Of a stretch of DNA of 64,000 nucleotides, positions 40,901 to 52,900 are shown piece by piece. The position numbers and the translations under genes were made by a program. A model generated the notes under the pieces. The model was given only the letters and a program-made list of their open reading frames with translations. It was not told the DNA's origin and ran no database searches. The DNA comes from Acanthaster planci (lineage: Eukaryota; Echinodermata; Asteroidea; Valvatida; Acanthasteridae). How positions within the stretch are numbered: the first letter of the stretch is position 1; the number at the start of each line of letters is the position of its first letter. The stretch spans positions 165,103-229,102 of the forward strand of contig NW_019091467.1 in assembly GCF_001949145.1 (NCBI RefSeq), read 5' to 3'.

Positions 40901-43900
40901 TACTTAGTGAATACCCCAGCATGTTAACCCTCCGCCACAAACACATAACGTTGCTGATAATAAGTGATCTGACAATTCGCGACATTTTGCCTCAAAGAAT
41001 TTTGCCTTCGTATACTGGCTGCCGAGAAAGTTCATTCATGATAGAAATTTGTACGGACGTTGCATCAATCTTCAACACATTTCCTCTTTGAAGATACATT
41101 AGATAGGCCTACCCACAAAGGAGAATAATAAGACAACTGTTTGAAATGAACATTTTGGAGAGAGGTTGAAGCGCATTACAATAACATCTCTGCATAACTC
41201 CTGACCACAAATGATTCCGCATACAATGTCGCCCGTCCAGTCTTAGCGGGGCTTAACGCGTCGATGATCCATCATCCGGGGTCGGCCCCTTGTAAGAAGC
41301 TGTCCTTGGGAACGTCCTCCCTTAGAAAACGGATACCTTGAAGCCAGAGCCAGAGATCAGACCAAACAACCAAACCGTATCACTTGCGCAAGAATCAGAC
41401 CCCGTCGTCATCGCCACTAGCGATTGCGTAATAGCTCGGTACGTTTGGATCAACCGAAGGTTGACCCCCATTAATATCTACATTGTCATGGGCTTTAAAC
41501 TCTCCATCCAAGGTCCTGCTGCTTCCGGTGCACTTTTGTTAATTAAATTTCTCCCAGTCTCCCACTAGGCCCTATGCTTTTCCACCTAGGCCCTATGCCT
41601 TGTTCCCCCGCGTTCAGCCATCTGCCAGATGGCATTACGTTCGAAAGTAGTACGGCTGAAGCTAAGGCCGTGTCCAAAACGGGCTTCCAGAGCTACGGCT
41701 ATATTGTCTACCAGTCTCCACGCATTTCCATGGGAGCGAATACCTAGAAATAGCTCTAGACAAGAGATTCGGATGCAGCCTAATATAATGTGCCTGCTCG
41801 TTATTTTCAAAACACAAGGTCATTCGGGAACATGGTACGCGCGCAGGTCCACGTAGGGCCGCACTGATAGGGTAGATCTCGCACGCGCGTTCGAATGACC
41901 TCGGGCCTGAATACCATTCGAAGTCTGAGTCAGCTTTTCAACGAAACTTTGGGAGATGTCACATTTCCCTTTTTCGACTGGGTCCCTCACAGATTCATTC
42001 AACAATCATAATAGTGATTATTTTCGAAGAAGAGAAGTTGTCGGAAACGTCATGATTCCAGGAAATGTTGTGACGTACATGGCCTATAATTGTAACTGGA
42101 CAAATTGAGTCAGGAAGATGTCCCACCGAAATCCTGCACGAAGGCCATTTAAGGATGCATTTTTGGTTGGTATGCATCCTGTTGTACCATAGCTCCATGG
42201 TTGCAAAATGAAGATTTTGCGCATTTTTTGGCCCCCCCCCATAATCGTAATCATGACCTTCAAAAGGTGCAATTAAACCATATATTTGAAGGATGGACTT
42301 GACAAGATTATGCCACCAAACAACACGGATTTCACTGTTTCGCTGAAGCTGTTAGTTAAAAAATTATTTTGAAAAATTATTTATTTAAATTTTATTCAAA
42401 ATAAATCCATCACAAAGAGGCTGGCCCGGATCCGCAGGAAATTCCGCAGCGTGTGACCTTTGATCGACTGCAAAATGCCGCCCAAAATTTCCCGTAATAC
42501 ACATGCATATTACTTCAGACCCCCTTAAGCTAACTTGAACACCGGACCCTATTACTATAATGATTATATATTAACCATATTTACTGTACCAAGTTACACC
42601 ATGGCTATATTTGGTCGGACATCAAAAGATCCAATGAAGTTTGCACAAGCTTCCAAAAGTCACGTTCGCGCCCCTCGTCACAGTTCTTGATGCCCTCAAC
42701 CGGCGGGCATACACGGCGCGCTAGTTTTAGCTCTCCGAAGTAAGGTTCGACCTTGGCGTCTGTCACTTAACAGCATTTTTTTTCTCCGTCTTTGTTGATC
42801 CCTCCTTTTGATTAAACTATTATGGATTGATTATACTCTTTGATAAACTTCAACGTGAGCTATTTTCTGCAATACCCACTGCGAATTGCATTGTTGTGCA
42901 CTGACTGGGAGGAAAGTAAACAAGTTGAAAAATAGTAGTGTTTCCCCCAGTGATAACCACGTCAAGACCAATAATATTACCTGGTATTCAAACAGAAGGA
43001 TAGTACGAGTACAATGTACAATGTACGATGTGCCGTAAGTGACCGAACAAAAAAAGTTTAAATAAGCAACCCTGCAAGATAGCAGTCCAGCGCTTGCTTA
43101 CAGAAATCAGACGCTCAATCTCCACAGCACCGTGGGCACTTTTCTCCTTTCCGTCTGCAACCTGCAGCACATTATTAATCTCCACAAGGGATTAGGCATC
43201 TGCCATAAATAGAAGGCCAGGTGTAAGCGAGGATATGGCCCTTAGCGCGCCGTTGCCGGTACACGATACCGGTACCGCTATAACAATTCACCAGCTGCTA
43301 TTGTCACACGTGGGGGTTTTCAATACAAAGAGAAGTGACCCCGTTGGCTTTGTCGCCAGGTGGTCTCGAGGGAGCCGGCAACACCCGGTAATCCAACAGT
43401 CCAATGTTAAGTCCAAGGTAAAATTTGACGCGGTCATGGGGGATTGGTCGGAGATATCAGAAGGCGCTAGCTCGGAGTGTGGATATGCAATCGCCATTCT
43501 GCTTTAGCCTACAACTGAGGAGTCTTAGAGACTTTAACTAGAGTTTGTGTATTGAACCACAAAAAGCATTTACATCCCAAAATTAGGCGTTGGAGGAGAA
43601 CAAAACTTGAAAACAAGGGGCTGAGGGATGAAGCCAAAGAAACGAACAAAAGGAAGTGGTGAAAATCACAAATTTTCTTGAATATACCTCGGAATAGGTC
43701 CCCTACAACCGTTAATGGTTTGACAGTTTGCTGTTGAGTGCTTTACCCGCCCCCCCGTCAAAAATCCTGGCGACGCCCATGTCGAAGATATATTCATCCG
43801 TGGTTATACCTCCGCCAAAATTCTTTTGCGAGCGATGTTAACCAACCTTTTTACATACCACAACTCGAGAGGACAAGGTTGGTCTGATGGCGACCCAGCA

Positions 43901-46900
43901 TTGCCGCATGCTGGATGGTGGAGGGGGGGTGTGACAGAGCACAGCATGCTAGAGCCAGTCTATAAGTCACGACGTAACCCTAGGGGTGGTGGAACGCGGT
44001 TAATGGCTAAACATAACGCTTTTTCCAGATGTTGGAAACCAAAATGGCAAGTACTAGCAATCAGAACGGATTCCACAATGTCTTCAGGAAGTTTCTGATT
44101 GTTTCCAACGAGGGTAGTGCGAGTACTAGCCACAAACGATAAACATTTGAAACCGGAGACTAACCGGGGTTGGAAAGAAACCACGGCGCTTGCGGGAACG
44201 TTACGTCACCCATTGTCTTGTTCGACACCATTCCAATAAAGTCACGTTTTTGTGGTTACGGAATGGTGAAAAATTTTGACATTTTACTTCGTTTTGGCAT
44301 GGACTAGGTCTTGATAACATCGCGCACTTCGGCGTTCATGGATGCTCCGGAGTTTTTATCAATGCAGGAGCTGTAAGGGCTGTTTCCAATTTAGACGCAA
44401 TCTAATTTTGAGCACGTTTCTCAACAAACCTTATTGACACGATACGATTTAAAAACAAAACAACATTAATGTTGAGGAGATGTATTTGATTCTTTCCCAG
44501 GACCAGCACAGCTCCTGTAATTCCTAATGAGATGCATCTTTTGTAATCAAACCATGAGGTTTTACAAGATCGGTTTTGACAAAAAGGAAAAGAGTGGCCG
44601 CCCTATTTTGAAATGACCGTTTTTAAAAGGGTCACTTGAATCAACTTTTTTTTGTAGTCCTGGTCTGAGCATCATTTCTAAAACCATTCCAAGGTGGGGC
44701 CAGGTCAGCATTTTGGCCGTTTTAAAGGGATCCCTAACCATAGGAATAATAGAAATCGGTCACATCAAAGAAATTGAATACGTGGGTCGGCAAAGGCCAG
44801 TGGCCTTTATAGGTGTCGTACAATGAAGTTAAAGTGCTGGAATAAAGTTGGGGGCATGCATACCTGTCCCCAGTCGATCGACACCGACAATCGACAAATT
44901 AAACAAAACAAGAACAACAATAATAATAGAACCCACACATTTTTGCACGGCTGAGGTATTTCAGGTTTCAGACAAAATTTCAGAAGTCCATGAAGTCGTT
45001 CTGCCACGGTGCATGTCCATGATTTAGTAAATCGTCTCAAATGAACTAACGTCATACATTTTTGTCCCCTGTGATTCGGAAATCTTCCTTGACTGTTACT
45101 GTGAGGTTCCTTCCTTTCCTCTCTGATTGGCAGTGTTCGAACCGCTCCACATCCGTAACCAGATGGACTTCAGCTCCATGGTGATGCTCAAGATGTTCCT
45201 GGCCTCTGTGGCCGCGGTCCTCGTCTCAATGTCGGCCCTCTCCGTCTTGCCGGCCACCAGCCAGCGGTTCGCGCTGGCCCGGGACAACTTCATCTGCCGC
45301 CTCAGCGCCAAGGGCGTGACCGCTTCGATTGTTGGGGGAACCTTGCTCGGCATTGGGATGACATTGGGAGGCGCAGTAAGTTAGATCCTTAACCTTTTTA
45401 TCAAAAAAGGGTAACTTTTTCTTCACAGCTGATATGAACATTCTGTTTCTCTTGCTAATAGCTCATATACATGTACTACAAATTAAAAATCCTAATCACG
45501 TTTGTTAGTAATCATTTTTGTTTTCCATCATAGTGTCCCGGAGCTGTGCTTGTCCAGATAGGCGCAGGAGTCTCCAATGCAGGTAGGCCCTTGCAAGTGG
45601 CAAAAAAATTAGTTAACCGAGAAACTGACAAACAGCCCGATTGAGCATCTCACGTGACTGATTACATGGCTGACTGAGCAAAGAACAAGATGACCACCCT
45701 GTGTAACTGATCCCAGAGCTGACTAATGAACCGATTGCCTGATGAACTATTGGGTGCCAATCCCCCCACTCATCAACTAACCAAACACACCAACAAAACA
45801 GCAATGCATATGAACTGACAGATGAACAAATCAGTCAACCAACATATTTGAGTATACGTCAGCTCCAAACCAAACAATAATATTATCTGCCGTTCACTGT
45901 AATCCTCCACTGACCATGATAATTATACGTCATGCTTTTCTCATGACTGGCTTAATCTTATGCATTGGATTCTGCCTGAAAAAAAATCAAAATGAATTCT
46001 TAAAATCTTGCTATAAAATTCAGAAATTTCAGATACCACATCAAACTTGCAAGGTAATATTTATGGTACACCAGGTAGTGCAGTAGGAAAACTCATTGAG
46101 ATGCAGAGCTATAAGGGTCCACGGTATAATCAGGTTTTTGTGCAAGAAAAAAAAAACCAAAAACTGTACCTTTGGGGGAAGGTGGCTAAATTCACACTTT
46201 AGTGCAACCATAATACACTTGGCCCTGAACTATACCTGGCTTACTGTGGGCACTGCAGGAACCAATATCAACAGCTGTTCTGGGGTGATGAGATGTCAGT
46301 GAACAAACTTGCAAGTATGATAGTGTTGGGATACAGCAAGGGTGGATTGGGGGTTCAAAGTAGCTCTTTCCACACCTGTTAACAGCCTTCGGTATTTCAC
46401 ATTGTTAGTCCTTTCCTTGATGTAACCCAAACTTCAAAAAAGAAAGAGAGAGAAAAAAGAGGAAAGAGATAGAGAGGTTGTCCACATTAATTACCAGCCT
46501 ACATGTTCCCTCCCCCCTCCCCCAAAATCTAAACAAACAAAAATTGATTTAGTGACTTGATTTGAATGAGAAAAAGCACATGGTGTATTGTCTCTACACT
46601 TCAGCAGCAATGAATGTTTCTAATGAGCACACACTATACAGTGATACACCCACCCTCCCTGCATATTGACTGTCTGTATAAAGTGCATCTATATCTGTGG
46701 AGGTATACAACATGATCTCTTCAGGGTTGCAAAAAACTAGTAATATTTGCAGTAAGGAAGAACCAGACTCCCTGACAATGGACAAAGTGAAACTTCAAAC
46801 TTAAAAGGCCTAATGTTTTGCTCCTAGAATCTGTCGCCAAGGACAAAAAAATCACTTTTCTCACAATGCTTTTCACCCCGGTTTTTGTCTGTTGGGGGTT

Positions 46901-49900
46901 TGGGACGAACAACAAGCAACAATGACTGTTCAGCTTGGCGGGTTTCAAGTGTGCACTCACAAAGAACAAACCATTCACATTAAGTCTGCGGTTGGGAGTT
47001 ATTACCCAATCTGGACAATGCCGCAGTCGTCCCCAACTCTTCAGGAAACTAACCAGAGCATGACCACTAAGTGCACATCAGGTTGAGGGTTTGTCGTTGA
47101 ACTGAGCAGACAACAGGCCCACTTCTGCCGTGTCACAGTTCTTCTAGGCATTCTCCTTTGACGAGGATGAAATGAGATCATAAAATTTGTCGTCAAGGTC
47201 TTGCCAGTGTGTGGGATTAATGAAGCATGTGGGAAAACAGGGAAAAGGACAGTTTTGGATCTGCTGTCAACTGAAGTATTCATGGTCTGAGAAAAAAAAT
47301 CTTGACAATCTTTGCTCAAATGTGTTAACATGTGTAAATTGAAACTAATGTCAAGAACAGGGCACCCATCTCATCCTTGCCCCCAGAAGACAAAAGTGAC
47401 GATCAAAATGCCATTATACCAATATGCACTAAATCCCAATACTATGTTCATCTTTAAACTCTACAATTTGAAAACACAACTAGTCCTTCTTAACAGGCAC
47501 ATATATAGTCCAGACACCAAGAGAGAACTAAAGAAACAGTAGAGTCAAGCTTCCAGATAATTTAAAGTAGAAAGTTCAGACTCTGCCCTTGAGATAAACC
47601 CAGATATGTCTACCTCGGCATCACTGATACCTTATTACAATCCCTACCATAACAAGACACCTCATAGTCTCCTGAAAGCCCCCCCTCCACAACTAAATAG
47701 TCATTTATCATTCTGCATCTGTGGGGGGGACACCCTTTGTCAAGTTCAGTGAGCTTTTCTTTTTTTACTCCTTCTGCCCACTCCTCTTTTGGGTATGCAG
47801 ACCACAAGGGCGAAGGCCATCCAACCAATAATGGGGATATGAAACTTGTCCAGATGATTGTTAGCCTGTGGGGAGATTGGACAAATATTATGTGGGCCCA
47901 CTGCTTACAGAATGCATGCCAAACAACTGAAGTGCGAAGAAAGAACAGATTATGCATGTGAAAAGTAGCTTGATGACTGCAACTGTCTAGTTACGTACAT
48001 ACAGGTGGGGCAAAAAGTTGACATATATTGGTGGACAGTTTTGCTTAATTTTTTCACTGTTTGAAACAGTTTTGCCCACTGTGTCTTTACGAGGTCAGAC
48101 AAATTTTATCTCAACTTAATGTTCACAGTATGTATTTCAAATGAAAATACTCAGAGACATTTATTATGGTTCAAAATATTAATATTTCTGAAAAATCACG
48201 TTTGTGAAAATTTACATCTGTCCCCTTATTGTTGTTCAAAAATACTTCAGAGAGTGGTCCATTGCGACTATGAGATGTGACAAAAATACAGCAAGTGGCA
48301 CGAAATATTAGGGTTGGAATAAGTGCCATTCAGATTTTTTGTGTAAATATAAATGTGAATCATTTACATGTCTCTGGGTGTTTCTATTTGATGCATACAC
48401 CATGTACATTAAGCAGAGACCCATCTTGTCTGTCTTCATGAAAAGGAAAGTTGGTAGGAATGAGTGAAGTTGTGAAATTTGAGGAAAACTGTTTATGTTC
48501 TACCAGGTGTATGTAAACTTTTTGTCCCGACTGTACATGCAATATTCAGCCAATAAACTAAATTCATTTCAAAGACTGAAAAAAAGGAGCTGACAAGATC
48601 ATAAATCATAAACAACTCATAAAGCCACTATGGACAAGTCAGTGATTCATGTCAAGCTCTACCGAGATCATTCCAACTGGCCAAAACTTGCCGATGGCCC
48701 TTGTGTAGAATGAACACAGAGTCATAAAATTGTATGAAAAAATGAAATGACACCACAATATGAAAGACAAAAGAAGACAAAGTGAAAGTGGTTGATCAGT
48801 TTGCACGATGCAATTCCCTGAGCCAGATAAACCACAAAATGAATTTTTTGTCGGTGATGAATCCTGACACAAGGATTGAAATGAGCAGTAAAAATAAAAA
48901 CACAAGAAAAGTAATTGGCTGTCTGACAAGTCAGTTGACCTGTTTATCACTGACGACCTGAAAAAACAACTGACAAAACAAATAGAAGCAAATTCGCTCC
49001 ATCGATTAAACTCACGTGAATTTTTACAACCGACTCATTAATACTCACTGCCTCTTTTTCCAGGCTACACGTTCTTGGGTTGCATCCTGGGAGCCATACT
49101 GTATGGATTGACTGAACAAACAGTTGCTCATTGGACACGGCCTAAGAACGCAGCGCAGAAAATCCGGTAATGTAAATCAATTGTAGTTTATGAAGTTGCT
49201 TTCTGTATTCACAATCACAAAACTTCAAGGAATTTTACTTTAGTTCAAGGATGATGAGTTCCAATTACAAGTGCTGTGACCTTTGGTATATGGTCCATTA
49301 ATATGCATTGCCAAATCAAGTTCTTGAGGCTCTTCTAAATTACATAGTAAATGGCACTTGATATGTGCAGGAACATAATACATAGCAGTGACAAGATCTC
49401 CAGTGTTAAAGACAAACTACAGTGATGTACTGGTTTGCACATTGTGGTGTAAAATGCCCCTAACAAATTTGCATCTGGATGTGCACAAAGATTTGTCGTC
49501 AGATGGCCTCTGACAAAAAAAAATGTTTTCTCATGAGACTTTCTTTCACTCTAAGACATCATTGTGAATTAATCATGTACAGTAGTTTCCCTACAGTACA
49601 TCTAAAGCTATGCAGAATGACCTAGAATCCTCTCATTACAAAACTGTTCATCTTTACCCCCTGCTTACCTTGACCACGATGAACCCAGGCCTTAGTTACA
49701 CATGCCCAACAATCATCCAATGAAAACAGTGCTGAAAACAGGTCATTTGCAACAGCCAGTACACTTGACAGAGAGAGGTGGAAAGAATCATCGCTCAGTT
49801 CATAAATAAGCATTTTTTTTCACACTCCCAAGTGCATCACTGGCAAAGTAGTCCCACTCCATATGTTTCAACTCACACCATTAATAACACACTCTACATC

Positions 49901-52900
49901 GGCGAAGTGAAGGGGGGGGGAGTGTTGAAGAAATGCAAGTCATTAGTTTCACAAGATTACACAGCCAGGATGATGACGGAAAATGTCAAGGAGGTTCACA
50001 TGTAATATTTTAGTAGCCAGAAAAACTGCAGTGGATGGTCATTGGCTACATTTGGTGAACCTTTGCATTTGGTGAATGGAACAAATGTTTACTTAAATTA
50101 CTTTAATATTGGAAAAAGTATGGTGACCCTCAACTCTCCTTTTAAAAAGCAAGTCAATTGATCCTGCTTGATCAACGTCTTGTTCACAAGACTGGGCTCC
50201 AAATGTGCCTTTCAAATCTTTCTAGAATATTGTTGAAATATTCCAGCTTCATTGAGCTTGAAACAAAGTGATTTCTGATCTTTTCAGTTGAGGTGAGATG
50301 AGATGTTATCATTCCTTTGGCATATTCCATATTCCAAAGACAAAAATCTTAGCATTTTAGAAGTGACATCTTAACTTTTACCCAATGTTGCAAATATACC
50401 CTGTAACTAAAACCAAAGCTCAATGAGATATTATACACAGTTGCAAATACAAAAAACTTGATGTTACAGCTTCCTGCCTCTGATATTGCTTAATATTGAT
50501 ACACCAAAATCCTTCATTGTGTTGGGCTGAGACCTATTAAATCCTTGAGTAATGTCTTTTCACACTTTTTGAGTTCACTGCAAATGTTAAGCCTTGCTCA
50601 GAGAAGTATGTAACCAGAAACCTCTCTGGATGGCTTCCCTGCAAAACTTCTGAGGAACCTACAGCAGAGATGTCTTTCGCTTTTTGTAGAATTGACGAGA
50701 TTGTGGGCATACCCTTCTGGAAAGTGGCTCTCCCATTGGGCGTTGCTATGGCTGCATCTGTATACCTCCTGGAGGTGGTGGTGCCTTGGACATCCGACCT
50801 GACCATACTGAATGAGAGTGAAGCCTCGCTGATGGAGCTGAGGAGCTGGCTGCCTTCAGTCTCTGGTGGATACAAAAACTGATGTTGGAAAAAAAAAACA
50901 CGAGTCTGCTCAAAGAATGATCACTTTGGGAATTTTACAAACCTTGTTTTCAACTCTTAAATTGGATTCAGCTCGAATTCAATTTCACGCATTACAAAAT
51001 CTGTCATTCTAGCGTGATCAACCATGATTCAAAAGGAAAAAAGTTCTTGTCTAAGCTTAACCAGATTATATTTAACATTTTTGTCATGGTTACATTAACT
51101 CCTTTGTTTTCTTTCACTTTTACTCGTCTTGTTTAGAGATTTTGGAAAACAAAATTGCACTTTGTACATGTGATCATAATATTACTTCCCCAACAATGAA
51201 TTGCTAATAGAGTTGTGCTCTTGTTCACAATTACTGGGGGAAAAAATCTGGCAGTCTGTCAGATTTCTGAATCGTGGCCTTCTGGGCTGTGTTCAACAAA
51301 GGGCAACTTTACAGAGAACAAATTGATTTACCGATTACTGATCAATACCAGATCGGGAATAAATATGCAAATATTCTGCATCTCTATGGCAGGGGCTCTG
51401 ATTGGCTGCCTCCAGATCCCGATAGTTCTGGCCATGGGACAGACCATGGGGGGCAGTGGGAGCTACTGCACAATGGCCGCTCAGCTGATTCCGTCAGCGA
51501 CCCTGCGCAACATCTCCCCTTACCTCCTGAGGACCAAGTTTGGCCTGAACAACTGGTGGTCGGTAAGGATATCTAACCTCTCCAGCTTGAGGAAGAATGT
51601 AATGGTGGGATATTGAAACTTACCCAGAGAAACCTTCCATATAAACCCAGCTAGCTTCCAGGGCTCTGGGCATATAGCCCATCACAGATGACAAAGGGAT
51701 GGGCTCGGGCTGATACTGGGCTAACCCAACATCAAAGCAAAAACATGACAAGGTTACGCAAGTTCAGCTCGCCGAGCTGGCTCACAAACAAGCTAGTGTT
51801 TACCCATGGTGCATCAGCCCCACTGGAGGCAAAAAAGTTGACTCATCTGAACCTTTTTGAACTTAACTGGTCTGGTGGTAGTTCCATTGGCAAAAACTGA
51901 AGCTAACGGCACACAATACCTGACAAATGTGTGGAAATGTAATAAAGAAGAAATGAACAGCACACAAGGAAACTAGTCATGAAAGTGCTACCTGTGATGT
52001 AAAATGAGAGCTTGATTCCTCATTCTGGCTCTGACAAACTGTTGCCTCCTTTCACAGAGATGCCCTCCTCTCCTAGCTCATCATCATATCAGGAGAGCAA
52101 CTCACACTGACCTGTTTCAGCTGAAACCCTGACTTGTAGAGAGGCTTGTTGTTTCACTATAGATTATCCAGGATGTATAATATTGGTCCAACATGACCCG
52201 AGGAAAGAACACAGTAAAGTTCTGAGATAGAACTCACTGTATCAACGTATCTCACAAACCATTACGCTCTTTACCAGCTCTTAACATTCCTATCAGGCTG
52301 GGATTTGTTTGAAACAAGAACAAATACAGTAAAACAACATTCCTTGTAGTGTCAACAGCAATGTTTTCCTACTATTCCATAACAGGTTTCCCGTGATTTA
52401 CACCAGAATCTGTTCTGTTATTTAAAAACAAACTGACTTGCTTCCCCTTTCCTTGAAGTTCAAAAATAACAGTATAAGTTTTTGTCTGACGTCAAACTGT
52501 ATTCTGAACAAATCTTTTCCAAACTAGACTAAGATGAATGATGAATGGTCCTGGAATTTCTCCCCAGCCAAATCCTTCCTGCAAACACAATTGAAGAGCA
52601 AGTATTGTGGGCCATAGCTTCTAAAAAAAGTTCTTCTTGGAGCCATAGTTGCATAAAAAATAGGTTTCACCCCTCAGTGAGCTTCCAATTCAGTTCCTAC
52701 TTCACAACACAGAAGAGAATGGTGTGGCTTATACTCTGGATTGACAGGGGTTCAGTGAACCTCGCCTAGATGTTGGCCGCGTTCATGAGAAAGTGCAATG
52801 AAAAAGCGTTTCCGAATTTGACGTAAACCGACTTCTCCCCGTGTGTTCCATTGTATTATTTCCAAACTTCTTTGTGTCAGTGAACGTATGATTTTTTGAA

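Noticed and set aside
40672-41091. 139-codon plus frame in intron 1 of the transporter gene
   Set aside because: No recognisable domain, no splice context and a composition like the intron around it.
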